From Chamaecrista fasciculata (Eukaryota > Streptophyta > Magnoliopsida > Fabales > Fabaceae): 64,000 nucleotides of DNA. Made by a program: the position numbers and the translations under genes. This document shows positions 24,120 through 36,114 of this stretch, in pieces; positions within the stretch are counted from its first letter, which is position 1, and each line of letters starts with the position of its first letter. The stretch spans positions 1-64,000 of the forward strand of contig QANZ01036525.1 of the NCBI GenBank assembly GCA_003254925.1, given 5' to 3'. The notes beneath the pieces are model-generated. The model had not been told where the DNA came from, made no database searches, and saw only the letters and a program-made list of their open reading frames with translations.

Positions 24120-27100
24120 TTATTGGAAGCCTGTTGAGATCAAATCGTCGCTACCATTACAGAGATCCTTAGTTCTTTCCTCCTTCCGGAAATCTGCCCC
24201 ACTACTACTAGAAGAAGTCTCACCTTTCTTTTTACCACATGCACGCTGGGTAGATCTAGATCCAGAACTGTCTTGCAGATAATCCCTAACTTTTCGCTTC
24301 TCCTTTTTGTTGTCCAGATATCCCAAGGCAAAAGCTTCCAGCACTCTTGCTGTCAGCGGCCGGTTTCTTGTGCTCTGCCTCCGGCTGTTCATGTTAGGTG
24401 GCTGCTCAGAGCTATCGACAGGTTTGGACATCACTCCATTGTTTTGTTGTCCGTCAATCATTTCAGTCATGACAGATTCATCAACTTCAACTTCAGGTGA
24501 AACCGGTAAGTTCAGATCAATCATAGCCCGCTTCACTGGTTTCTCATGTTGGTCCTTATGACAAGAAGAGCTAGTTGTGGGAAGAGCTTCTCTACTGATA
24601 ATTGAACCGGTATCTGATGGAGGATCTGCTATCACTTTATTCTCCCGGAGTGGGTTTTCTTGTGAAAGAACATTCTCACTAGAATTTGAATTGTTACTAC
24701 AAGAAGTGACCTCTTCTTGCTTTACTCTGGGAGCCACAAATATGTTGTCAGTCTTGCGATCTCTCTCTGCACGGGTACATGCAGTTAATCTCCTTCGTCT
24801 TTTTTTAACTGGGACAGGAACAATTTTGTCATCAGGTAACGTTCTCATGCCTGATTGGGAGTTCATGGTGTTTTTTCTGTGTGTGTTACTAAGCAAATCT
24901 GTCTTCTGGTTCTTGGAGGCAACAGATAGGTTAGCAGAAGGATTACTTTTAAAACCGTTTATGTTAGTAGAGACTTCCCTGCCAATGTTACCTTTAGTAA
25001 CTTTAGTAATATCACCATACTCCCTATCAAAGCAAATGGTACCAACAGACTCAGATTCATTTGAATGCTCCTCTGAAGTATCGTCAATGTCAGAAACATT
25101 TTCTGATGTAGAAGCTAAAACTCCTACCGGTAAGCTTCTCAGTTCTCTCACCTTTGTCATTTTTTCGCCAATCATACTTGTATCCACAACAGTTAACTTC
25201 ATTGAATCTGTACTACGGTTTGGAGTTCGCGGCTTCAGATAGCAGTGGCGTTGCCAATCAGTGGAATTTTCCTGGTCTAACTTTGTTTCTTTTCTCCACC
25301 CATTTCCTTCCATGCTTCTACAATCATTATCAGTTATGGCCTCAAGCTCTATCAGCTCAGGATCTGAAGCAACTTTACGAAGGACATCACTAACAGAATC
25401 AAAATAGTGATTTCCCTTCACTAGTTTCCTCGAGAACTTATTGACTCCAGGGACAAGAAATACCAGAGAATTATTGGCAGCAAGAGCATAATTATGATTA
25501 CCAGGCTGCTCGGAGTGCCAACCTCTGGCAAGTAAACGAGGCCAAACAGCTTCCCAAAATAGATCACTTGATCGAGTTTTACTTAATCTGAAATCACCAG
25601 TTAGAAAAGTCATTATTTCTGCAGGTGTAAGCATCGAGCATGCTTTGCCAACTGGTATTTCACGGCGGACATGATGTGCCTGAGTGGACTTCAAAGAGTC
25701 TGCAGTCATACCAGTAAGATCTTTCTTTCCTTTACCTATTCCTACTGCCTCAACAAGAGCATTCAGCCCGACTGAAGTCTTTAAAGTTAAGACATAGTCT
25801 TCAAGAAGCATTTTTCCCTGCAGTAATGCCTTTGATGCCTATTCAATAATTGAATAATATCAGAAATAACACATTCCTGAATGAAGAATAGTGAGTAAAA
25901 GAAGAAATTATTGACCAAATAAGATTCCTTTCACATGCATACCAAGGCTTCACACTAAAAGATTTTTCAAGATATAAAATGTTGCAGAAACTTTCAAGTT
26001 AACATAAAACTGTGGCACACTGAGAATTTCAATTTAGACTAAGGATATCCCATCAACCACACAAAAATTTGATTGGCAAACAACAGTTACAAGTTGTTCA
26101 TTTGGTAACCACTTGGAATGGTAATTAGCTAGTAATATGAATAAAATCCACATTATAACTATTATTACATTATGTTTCAGTTTAGTTAAACCTTTATTAG
26201 TAAAATATTGTCAAATTTGCCTTGGTAGAGTTGTTCCCTTATTCTAGATTTCTGCCTGGTAGCTATTTGCAGTAAAGAAACCATCCAAAATTATGAGATT
26301 CATGTGAATTCCTCAATTTTTGTGATTGCAATAAACAAACCCAAAGTTGATTTTGTAGCTTTAGTAAAGTTCTTCAACCATGCTCATACGTGTTATGATT
26401 CTTTTCCATACAATTTACATTTGAATCAAGAATGAATAATTGGAATTTAGATAAACATTCCAATTTGAGAACACGTTTTTGACAAACATTTCAAGTTGAA
26501 GCAAAGATGGTGTCCTATTTATTAGCTGATGGCATAGAATGATGTATAGAGAAATAAAAAATTTACAAGAATATCAGTCAATACCTCGAGTAAATTATTG
26601 CAGCATTCCTCTGATAAATTGGGTAGCAAACGAGATAGCAGTTCCTGTTGCCTTGCACCTGTAAATATCTTCTGCCCGTAAATGCATTTTCTGCTTCTCA
26701 TTTTCCTACATTCTGACCACCTTCGATATTTGTCAGTCCTGTAAAATTGCCCATAGTAGAATGACAATATATCCCCCATCTTCCTATTGCCAATAAATCT
26801 CTTTACTTGAACAAGATTCTTCCCAAATATATACAAGCCAAGGATGAAACTGGCTTCTTCTATTTCATTCCAGGTGTCACTGGAAGACCCGGGAACAAGA
26901 TGGTAGCCTTTGCCTTTATGGTTCCCATGCATCTGGATCTTTATTTCTTGCTGCATAAGGGAATCTCTGGATTCTGCCATGTTGGTTCTTTTGAAAAAAG
27001 AACTGTCAATGATCTCATGTTTAGAATTAGATCCATTAGAGTCCAAAATTCTCTGGTTCTCTTTCTTGCATTCTGGTTTTGAAAAATCAAATTTTTTGGC

Positions 27101-28557
27101 AATTCCAACAAACTTGCACGCATCTTCCTGCTGCTTATTCTTTTTGTTCTCTACTTCATCCTTAATCCAAATTAATGGTATGGGTAACCCTATTAGAAAT
27201 TCATGTGCAGTAGCTGCTGTGCTTTCTGGATCATGTGTGTTCTTTTGGAGCCAGCAATAGTCAGACTGTGACATTAAAGTCGGAACTTGAACCTGGTACT
27301 GCTCACCCACTCGAGGGAATGTGTCTGGATCACCATAAGCATTATAAACATCAGAAACTTCTGGAGAAAGTGATTGCTCATCTGCTTGCTCTTCAATGCA
27401 ATTTACAAGATCATTAGCTTGAAGTGCCGTCACCTATGAATAAAATGAAACAAACTTGAGAAAGCATCTCAAAGACATTCTGCTTCTCATTGTTGTTCAG
27501 AAAGTAACAAAAGATTTGGATTTAAGGCTGAATTGAGTTTTCCATTCTTTTTCTTTAAACACCACTCATCCTAGAGAGTACTGAATGAGCAGCTTTTAAT
27601 TACATTATAGATAAAACTATGTTTTGACAATGATCAGACATAGGAAAACAAAGCAGAAGGGAAAGAACCACACAATGCATGCCAAAAAATTATTAATCCC
27701 CATTTTTCTAGTTTTAAGTAAATGTTATTTATTTTCCTTAGCAATACTGAGGTAACTAAAATCCCAAGCTCTGAAGAATATACTGAGAGGAATTTTTGCT
27801 TAATCCTGAACCCTTCATGTAGAAATTAGAGAGACCACTAAACAATATCACTCATCAGTCTAAATTAAGACAGCCCAAAAGTCCACAAACAAATATGCTG
27901 CAATCCCAGCCATGGAAGATCCAGCAGCATTTCCTTTAATAACATTATACATAAGACACATTCATAATACTGATTATTACAAGTCTCAATCAGATCAACG
28001 TAAAGAAAGTTAAATTAGCAATAAATAGAGGGGGAAGAACGGTTAGATATATAATTTTTCTGATTTCAACCAAAACAAGGACTATATAATATACCTACTC
28101 TAACGCGTACAAAACTCCCAAATTAAGCAACAACTTTAAAATGGAATTGAATGAGTTTGTATCGAGCAAATTTTCCAAGTTGAAGCTAACCAACTCAACT
28201 CGCAGGAACAAACTTGCCATTACAAGGAATAATGATATCGAGTTCAGGTAAATATTTCTGGGAAGTAAGCAACACCTGACTAAAAAAAAAAAAAAAACTG
28301 GTGTATCGAGCTACAAACCCAGAAGGAAATAGCGAACCAGATCCACATCCCTACCCGAAACACGAAACGAGAAGCAACCCGATATCCAAAGTCTAGAACT
28401 TCACACAAATGTATGAAAAGTTGAAAAGCAATCAAGCACATTATTCTCGAACGCCAAAAACAATACAATCTGGACGAAAGAAGCAACACCAAAGCTAAAA
28501 CCGGGTTCAGAATAAGAACGAAAATATAAATGATTTTCACTGTACAAGTACCTCCAT
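24120..28557 (-). CDS. SANT-domain chromatin protein with EAR motif
   Basis: Three coding exons encode about 857 residues: 28557-28552 (just ATG GAG, then GT), 27433-26585 and 25838-24120. Phases fit, and the junction LLE/ASKALLQGKMLLEDYVLTLK matches the family. An ELM2-like block (RVGEQYQVQVP) lies near residue 45. The SANT/Myb-like helices run at about 188-235 (TWNEIEEASFILGLYIFGKN then FYYGQFYRTDKYRRW). The C-terminal half has a basic cluster (KKRRRRLTACTRAERDR), the EAR-type repression motif DLNLP, and the conserved RNRPLTARVLEAFALGYLDN block. This is the plant family of Arabidopsis At1g09040, At1g09050, At2g47820 and At1g55050 (SANT1-4, recalled as reported with HDA6 deacetylase). A repressor role is therefore likely by homology. 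Intron 1 follows immediately after the second codon. Confidence 0.88.
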
Positions 28558-28566
28558 GATATAAAC

Positions 28567-28596
28567 GAAGAAGAAGAAGAAGAAGAAGAAGAAGAA
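28567..28596. repeat. (GAA)n/(CTT)n run in the SANT leader
   Basis: About nine GAA repeats lie just upstream of the SANT start codon. On the transcribed strand this is a CUU-rich leader, common in plant 5' untranslated regions. Confidence 0.85.
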
Positions 28597-29043
28597 GCCA
28601 CCGAAACCCACGTGAGGAACCAAACCTGAGAGAATGTTACACGCCGATTGGCAAGTTATAGATTGAGGGGAAAAAAATTGGACATACAGGATGAAGAGAA
28701 ACACACATATATAGGGAGTAGATAATAGGTATGATTAATACAGTAATATAGATAGATTGATGTAGAGAGTGAGTGATACCTGCGACTATGGAAGCTGAGC
28801 TTTCATGGCTAACGAAGGCTGAATTGGAGAAGACTGTGTTGAGAGGGTCGAGAGAACGAGAAAGAAAAAATAAAAAGCGAAAAACCCAAGTCGTTCTTCG
28901 AGAGATAGAGAGAGATTGCAAAAGCGTGCTAATATATGCGAAATTTTTAGAGAGAGAAAGGAAGGGTGTGTTATGGTGTGGTCCGATCAGCGTCAGGAAA
29001 ATGCATATCCCCACGCGCGAGAGGCGCGTGCTTCTACATTTTA

Positions 29044-29049
29044 CACGTG
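29044..29049. promoter_or_regulatory. G-box CACGTG upstream of the SANT gene
   Basis: The palindrome CACGTG in the context ACACGTGGC lies about 490 bases 5' of the SANT start codon. It is a common bZIP/bHLH target. It is a motif match only. Confidence 0.35.
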
Positions 29050-29087
29050 GCTTCTGAGATTCTTCTCTTTCTTTCTTGAGTAAATTG

Positions 29088-29900
29088 AAAATGGTCTAAT
29101 GGTTATTTTGATTCTAAATGTATGCCTTAATGTTCATTTTGGTCCTTTATGTAAATGTTTCATTTTGGTCCCAAACTATTGAATGTGGTTATATTTCTCT
29201 AATTTCAAGTTCAACTATGACTAGTTCAGAGATACGTGTTACAATCAAATAGTATTTTCTTTATCTAGTTGGGATCGTCGGCAAACGAGATCAAATCGGA
29301 TCCAAAAATACGCCGCTTGTTTCACGGTCAAACAAACAAAATTGGTCATATATTTCTTGTTTCAAGTCTGAATGTGACAAGTTTGAAGCTTCGGGTTACT
29401 CTTAACGAATCTTTTGTTTACCCAGTTAGGATCATCAACAAATGAAGTCAAATAGGGCTAATTTGGAACTAATTTTTCATAATTTTCTACTTTTTGGTTT
29501 CAATCCCACTTTTGAGCCCGATTTGATCTCATTTGCTGACAGTCTCAACTTGGAAGAAAAATGATTTGTTAAGAGTAACTCGTAACTTTGAGTTCATTGC
29601 ATTCGAACTTGAAACGAGATAAATATGACTAATTCCGTTTGTTTGATCATGAAATAAGCGGCCTACTTTTGAGACCTGATTTAACGTTATTTATTGATGA
29701 TCCCAACTAAATAAAGAAAGTATTCTTTGAAAGCAACACATAGCTCTGAACTTGAAACAAAGATAAATACAACTATATTCAATAGTTTGATACCAAAATG
29801 AAACATTTTATTAATATTTAAGACTAATTTGAACATTTTGAAAAGACCAAAGTGAACATCAAAACATACATTTAAGTCCAAACTCTTTAGTCTTTAAAAT
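29088..29900. mobile_element. Decayed fold-back element
   Basis: The arms around 29090-29230 (TTCATTTTGGTCC, CAAACTATTGAATG) are inverted around 29740-29890. Internal blocks such as AGGATCATCAACAAATGA also pair with inverted copies. No target-site duplication was found; the ends are approximate. Confidence 0.55.
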
Positions 29901-30298
29901 ATTAAAGCAATATACTATTTAATCCATAAAAAAGATTAAAAAGTATATTATTTTGATCTTTTAGGGATGAAATTGTACATTTCAATCTTTTAAGAACTGA
30001 ATTGCCAACTTGATAATTTTGTAGGGGTCAAATTGTTGGTTTGCTCTTCTTTCTTTTATTTTCTTTTCTTCTCTTCTATATAAATTTCCGTGTGAGTTAC
30101 GTTGAGCCTCCTTCACAATGTGTGGTACTCATGATTTTTTTCCTGCCTTATTCAAGACATACTATAATTAAAATTAAGATCGGTTTGTGATTTAATCATT
30201 GAGTATAATAAATTCTTTTATTTAATATTTAAAACGTAAGATTATAAAAACTATTTTTAAAAAAGATATAATTGTTATGATTAACTTGGATGCTTGTA
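29901..30298. other. Intergenic, no gene seen
   Basis: AT-rich sequence with a few decayed ggtc/gatc repeat words. Nothing was delimited. Confidence 0.4.
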
Positions 30299-30729
30299 GA
30301 TATTTTTTTCAGACAGATGTTTGTAGATATTAGTTAAAGTTTAATAGTAAAATCTGATGGTATAAAAGACAAATCAATAATAATCATTGAGCAACTGCAT
30401 CATTATGTAAGGCTTTTGAATCTAATGATAACTAAAATAAAAGATAAGGTCGTAATTAAGCTGTTCATCTTAATTGATTAGAAGCTACAGGAACTTTAAT
30501 GGTGAACTCAAGAGTATTCAGTATATTATATGTGTGTTGCATGGATGGAATCTTATATCAAGAAGATTGTTACATCATATAAAATTTTGAGTCATTTTTT
30601 CAAAAATCAGATCAAGAATCGATTAGTAGTTCGATCCAATTCATCTCCAAAACCACCTAAATAACCTTTCAAAAATGGGCAATGAACCGGTTGAACAATA
30701 TCTACAAACATCTGTCTGAAAAAAATAAG
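30299..30729. mobile_element. Inverted-repeat element
   Basis: The arm at 30299-30331 (TTTCAGACAGATGTTTGTAG) is inverted at 30697-30729 with near-perfect pairing. About 365 bases lie between. No target-site duplication is clear, and it abuts the next fold-back element. Confidence 0.5.
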
Positions 30730-30982
30730 AGCAAACCCCCTTTTTGTCCCTCAATTGTTACTGAGTCGAGCAATCGGTCCCTCAATTGTGGGAAACTACA
30801 ACTTAGTCCCTCAATTGTACAATCCCGTTTACGTTTTGGTCCCTCACGTCTGGTCCGTTAGTGATAGAGGTGTTAAGTGATGACGTGTCACCGTTATCTG
30901 CTTAGGTGGCCGTTAAATGCTTAGTTGAGGGACCAAATCCTCGACTCAGTAACAATTGAGGGACCAAAAAGGGGGTTTGCTC
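30729..30982. mobile_element. Short fold-back element
   Basis: A 254-base element whose ends, GAGCAAACCCCCTTTTTG and TCCCTCAATTGTTACTGAG, recur inverted at the right. The arms are about 50 bases. The flanks show no clean duplication. Confidence 0.7.
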
Positions 30983-31198
30983 AAATTAGTATCCAACTCA
31001 TTTCCACTTGACACCTCATTAAAACTACTCTCTTGCAATTTGGTCCCAAAACCCCTAAATCCCCTAAAACTTTTTTTTAATCCTCTTATTTATCTTTTTC
31101 ATCTTCTTCATTCATTTTTGTCCCAAATGCTAAAAATAAAATTGTAGAGTATCCCAAAACCCTTCCAAACATTCCAATTTAGTCCTTAAATGTATTAA

Positions 31199-31447
31199 AA
31201 ACCCTAAAACTTAAGCCCCAAACTCTAAACCCTAAACCCTAAAATCCTAAACTCTAAACCCTAAAACCCTAAACCCTAAAACCCTAAAATCCTAAAATTG
31301 TAAAGTGTCTCAAAACTCTTCCAAACATTCCAATTTAGTCCTTAAAAGTATTAAAAACCCTAAAATCCTAAAACCCTAAACTCTAAAACCCTAAACCCTA
31401 AAATCTAAAACCCTAACCCCCTAAACCCTAAATCTTAAACCCCTAAA
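31199..31447. repeat. Degenerate interstitial telomere-like tract
   Basis: Many copies of CCCTAAA and near variants (CCCTAAAA, CTCTAAA) occur in two blocks. They are separated by a repeat of the unit around AACATTCCAATTTAGTCC (at about 31168 and 31323). The CCCTAAA word is the plant telomere repeat. Interstitial origin is inferred. Confidence 0.7.
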
Positions 31448-31466
31448 AAAACTACTCTCTTGCAAT

Positions 31467-31724
31467 TTGGTCCCTAAATCCTACTTTCCTCTTCATCTTT
31501 CATCATCTTCATCTTCTCATCCACTCCAAACCCCAAACCACAAAACCCTAAAACTACACAACCAGAAATCACCAAAGATTACACAAGTTTCATCAATTCA
31601 TCAATTCTTGATTAAAAAAAAATTAGTTCATCATCAGTTCATATCATCATCATCATTATCATTCATCAGCCGAAAAGCTCTCGTGGCAGCGAAGGAAGGA
31701 ATCGAGAAGCTTAGAGACTCATGA
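31467..31724 (+). CDS. Doubtful open frame
   Basis: An 85-codon frame without an ATG at its 5' end, Ser/His-rich, ending ALVAAKEGIEKLRDS. That tail looks protein-like, and a gene fragment captured by the surrounding repeats is possible. No family was recognised. Confidence 0.15.
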   Translation: MVPKSYFPLHLSSSSSSHPLQTPNHKTLKLHNQKSPKITQVSSIHQFLIKKKLVHHQFISSSSLSFISRKALVAAKEGIEKLRDS

Positions 31725-31778
31725 GAGAGAAAGCAAGTCGCGACAAAGTGAACATGTGGCGTCGTTGAGCTTTCCATG

Positions 31779-31804
31779 AATATATATATATATATATATA
31801 TATA
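31779..31804. repeat. (TA)n microsatellite
   Basis: A pure alternating TA run of about 26 bases. Confidence 0.9.
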
Positions 31805-31955
31805 AGGTTAGCCTAAAGATTTAGTTAAAAAAAAACCTAAAGATACTTTCAAATATTTATAATCTACATTTTGACTAAATAATTTGTTACTAATGCATTA
31901 TGTGATTATTTTATTAGGCATAATTTTAAATAGTGCTGGATAATAATTTTGAAAT

Positions 31956-32600
31956 GGCAAAAGACCTCTCGGGTCAGTTTTAATTATACCTTTAATATTT
32001 GTTTTATGTCAGTTATGCTTCCAACGTTTCACATTGTTGTCAATTATACCCTGACCTCAATTTTTTTGGGCTAAAGTCTTATTTGAATCCTCAAGTTTGC
32101 TCAAAGTTCCGTTTTTGGTACCTCAAGTCTCCGGTGAACTTTCCAGCAAAATACACGGCGGCCTCGACGACTACGAAAACTCTGAATCCAAGGTTTTTTG
32201 ATCTTCTGAGTTCAATGGCTGCCTGCATTTTGCGAACAAATGATTAAAAATATGATTTTTGGCGATTATGTAAATTTTGCAGCGGCTTGCCAGTCATTTT
32301 TTTTTTGCAAAATGGAGACCGTCATTGAACTTAGGATGTCACAAAACCGTGGATTAAGAGTTTTCGTAGTCGTCAGAGTCGCCGTGTATCTCGCCGAAAA
32401 GTTCGCCGGAGACTTGAGGGACTAAAACGAAACTTTGAGCAAACTTGAGGGACCAAAATAGGACTTTGGCCCAAAAAAATTGAGATTAGGGTATAATTGA
32501 CAACAATGTGAAATGTTGAGGCACAACTGACACAAAACAAACGTTAGAAACATAACTGAAATTGACCCCAAACGTTAGAAGCACTAACAAGCCTTTTGCC
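31956..32600. mobile_element. Fold-back MULE, GGCAAAAG family
   Basis: A 645-base element. The left end GGCAAAAGACCTCTCGGG is inverted at the right (CCTTTTGCC). The exact 9-base duplication TTTTGAAAT lies at 31947-31955 and 32601-32609. The arms carry the ATTTTGGTCC-like words and a GC-richer inner block (CACGGCGGCC...ACGACTACGAAAACTC) also present in the copy at 42663. Non-coding. Confidence 0.88.
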
Positions 32601-32609
32601 TTTTGAAAT

Positions 32610-33054
32610 TTAAAACATCACATCTACTTAACTTTTAATATATTTTTAATAATAAAATTAATTAAATTTTTATTATTCTAAAATAGTTTTATAATAAATA
32701 AAATCTAAATGTGTAGATAAATAAGTTAACAAAAATAGGTTTATCAATAAAAATATAATTTTAAAATATAAATAGTTAACAAAAATTACTTGTTGGATCT
32801 TTTTTACCACGTCGGAAAAAAAAGTGAATTACAAGGAGAGCTTCCTGGGTCGTCATAGGCTTTTAGTGGGGACCACACCAGTGGACGACGCACTCATGTA
32901 GCGCGTTTAGATAACGATTTAATTTGAATCCAATTATCTACATAAATGCTCAAATTGCCCTGCGGATTTGTTGATGAAACTTTAAAAACACTTTTTATAA
33001 ATTTTATATCAATATTTAAATTTATCTCTAAAATTCATTTTATAATTAATTTTA
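32610..33054. other. Intergenic, no gene seen
   Basis: AT-rich. A short GC-richer patch at about 32845-32900 (GGGTCGTCATAGG...GTGGGGACCACACC) contains a small palindrome but no gene. Confidence 0.4.
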
Positions 33055-33482
33055 GGGTAAATTACACTTTTGTACTCTGTGGTTTGACCCTATTTCACTT
33101 TGGTACCCTGTGGTTTGAAACTTGACACTTTGGTACCCTGTGGTATTCTTCATTAACACTTTGGTATCCTTTGTAGCTATTTTGTAATTTTAACCATAAT
33201 AAATTTTGCAAAAATTACATATTGACCCCAAAAAATTTTCAAAAAATTACAAATTGGTCCCTGAATACATATTATCCAGGGACTAAAATGAAAACTTAAA
33301 AAAAAATGGGGTCAATATGTAATTTTTCCCAAATTTGTCATGGTTAAAATTACAAAATAGCTCCAAAGGGTACCAAAGTGTTAATGGAAAATATCACAGG
33401 GTACCAAAGTGTCAGGTTTCAAACCACAGGGTACCAAAGTAAAACAGGGTCAAACCACGGGGTATCAAAGTGTAATTTACCT
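33055..33482. mobile_element. Fold-back element, GGTACCCTGTGG family
   Basis: The left end GGGTAAATTACACTTTTG and the words TTTGGTACCCTGTGGTTTG are inverted at the right end. The flanks TTAATTTTA and TTAATTTTG form a 9-base duplication with one mismatch. Its arms share the GGTACCCTGTGG words with the element at 39694. Confidence 0.78.
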
Positions 33483-33940
33483 TTAATTTTGTTTTAAAAT
33501 TTTCATATTTTAACTTTATTATTGATCAACGATAAATTTTACCTAACGTATAAAATATAATATAAAACTATTAAAAATAAATAAATAAATTTTATTTCAA
33601 ATTAAAACTATGTAAATTTTAATGTTAATTTATTGAATAAAACTATGATAAAAATATAATTGACTAAAATATAAACTTTTATAGATGAAATTGATAATAA
33701 ATAGATTTTCAATACAAAATTAAGAATTGATGTAAAATTTAGAGGAAAAAAAAACTAATTTTGCCCTATTAACAATATATATGATACACAATAGGAATTC
33801 TCAAGGTATTTTATTTTATTGATGACTTGATGAATAATATTCATTTTCGCCTAAAATAAATGAGCATTAAAATTTAGTTTTATCTTTAATGATATATTTT
33901 TTTTTGTGGAAATGAGTGTTCTAAAATTATATTTAAAAAA

Positions 33941-34186
33941 AGGGTAATGCATTAATCGCACTCTAAAAATAGAATTTCTATTTTGAAAATGTAAATTTAC
34001 CTCAAAATTTTAAAGAAGTAATAACTCTTTGACCATTTACATGGAAATTCTGAGGTAAATTCTAAGGTGCATTATTGCTTCTTTAAAATTTTGAGACAAA
34101 TTCGCAATTTCAAAATAGAAATTCTATTTCTAGAGTGTAATTAATGCACCTTAACAAGGGCCCTAAAGGCATTTGTTAGCATTACC
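33941..34186. mobile_element. Fold-back MITE, GGGTAATGC ends
   Basis: Ends AGGGTAATGC and GCATTACC, with inner inverted arms (AATAGAATTTCTATTTTGAA and inverse) and flanking TTTAAAAAA at 33932-33940 and 34187-34195. Its right half recurs at about 45608-45713 inside the insertion in mTERF copy 2. Confidence 0.68.
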
Positions 34187-34216
34187 TTTAAAAAATACCC
34201 TTAATGTTAAGAAAGT

Positions 34217-34327
34217 GAATTATCTGTAGTGTAAATGTACTATAATGTAAAGAGAAAAATTAAGAATTTCACTGACATTTTATCTCTCAAAATTACGATG
34301 CATTTATATTGCTGGGGATCTAGGTCT
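34217..34327. mobile_element. Decayed copy of the 9466 hairpin MITE
   Basis: TGTAGTGTAAATGTACTATA aligns to the 9466 arm mostly through C-to-T and G-to-A changes. The right side (GATGCATTTATATTGC...GGATCT) aligns to the other arm. Such transitions fit decay of a methylated transposon. Confidence 0.4.
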
Positions 34328-34489
34328 TAATGCTAATGCCTTACATTTCATAATATTAAATACAAACAAAAGTTGACAAAATATATGAAAATAAGTTCAA
34401 TAATTACACTTATAATGTGCAAGCTGAAGCGAGTTACTACTACTTCTCTAGCAATATTAACAACAAGAGTTCATGCCAAAAAAAAAAAA

Positions 34490-34677
34490 NNNNNNNNNNN
34501 NNNNNNNNNNNNNNNNNNNNNNNNNNNNNNNNNNNNNNNNNNNNNNNNNNNNNNNNNNNNNNNNNNNNNNNNNNNNNNNNNNNNNNNNNNNNNNNNNNNN
34601 NNNNNNNNNNNNNNNNNNNNNNNNNNNNNNNNNNNNNNNNNNNNNNNNNNNNNNNNNNNNNNNNNNNNNNNNNNNNN
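34490..34677. other. Assembly gap (188 N)
   Basis: The unknown bases begin after a poly-A run and end exactly where the 34.7-39.0 kb duplicated block starts. The sequence to the right is the 3' flank found behind mTERF copies 2, 3 and 4, so an mTERF copy is expected to its left but is not seen. Confidence 0.95.
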
Positions 34678-36114
34678 TTTTTTATATACTTGATGCTTTC
34701 TCTATAATGGATTTAAGCATAGAAAGGTATTGCGGTTGCAGAAAATGTTTGTGAGCAATTTTAAATAAGGAGGTTTTGCCCTGGTTGTATTAACAATACC
34801 TTTTGCATAAAGACACAAGATTAAAATTGAGATTGTGTAATAGTTGAACTCTGAGCAGATTTTGGGATTTAATGATATGAAACTGAATCAACAGAGAAGG
34901 TGGTGATGAAATGGAGGTTTGTCATAATGTAGACTACTGAATGCACTTCTGTTTGTGTGTGTGTATATGTTTGTCTGAATTTGTTTTCCATTGTATGTAT
35001 TTATGAATTTGTTTCTCTGCGGTACTAACGTTGCTTTTTTCCTTCAAACACACCACTTCAAGGAGATTGTGTTAACATCAAACTTTGGAGGAGTTTGACT
35101 GATTTAAATCAGCAGAAGTGTTTCAATGTTTATTTTTCATGATGTAGACTATAATGGTAGTTTTGCTATGCCTTTGCTGAAGTTGAGTAAATCAAGCGAT
35201 AACTGCTGATTCATTGGAGATTTTGGACGTTATAGACTATTAGATGTTTATTTTGATATGCCTTTGCTGAAGTTGATTATCTATAGATAATAGACAAATC
35301 ATTGAGTTGATAGCATTTTAGCAAACTCTATTACTTTGAAGTTATTAATATATATGCGGATGCTTCATGAGCAAACTGAACAGCCCAATCGTTGTTTAAA
35401 ATATGATTTTGGTCCTATTATGTTATCTTTAGGTAAGTAAAATGATTATGTATCACTTAACGATCTCTCTGTAGTTTACTGGATTCTTTTTTTCTTTTTG
35501 ATAAATAAAAATGACAAATTTTGATTGGTTATTGTTATTAATTCATGTTTCTTACTTTCTTCAATAGCTTTAGAAACTCATGCAGTGGCAATTTTCTCTC
35601 AATAATAGAGTATATCCGTATAACTTCAAAACAATGACAAAAGTCACAAAGCTTTGAAGAGTATTTAAAAAAAAAAAACAAAGATATATTCACATATCTC
35701 AAATCAAGCATATTTAAAATTTTGAATAAAAGATAATACATTAAATATGATTTAGTGTCCCTATCAAAAAAAGAAACTATTATTCAATATCAAAAGATAT
35801 ATCAAATAGGCACTCTCTAATTTGGATTGAATTGATTATAGTTATCAATTATATTCCTTCATATTATCTCCCATTATATATGAAAGAAAAAGAGAACAAA
35901 TTTACTCACAGGAGTACTCGTATATAATAAAGTACTTAAAATAACCTCTAAAAAATCATTTGATTATCTTATCTTATCTTATAATTTCTAAAAAAGTGTA
36001 GTCCCAATTTTTTTTTTTGGGTCGAATAGTCCCAAATCTTTAATATAAAAGATAATTACACAAAAGAAACACCATAAGGCCTTTGCTTTGAACCAAGGCA
36101 TAAAGAAAAAACAA

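Noticed and set aside
31216-31447. CCCTAAA-rich tract as a CRISPR or true telomere
   Set aside because: Units are degenerate and irregular, there are no spacers, and gene-bearing DNA lies on both sides.
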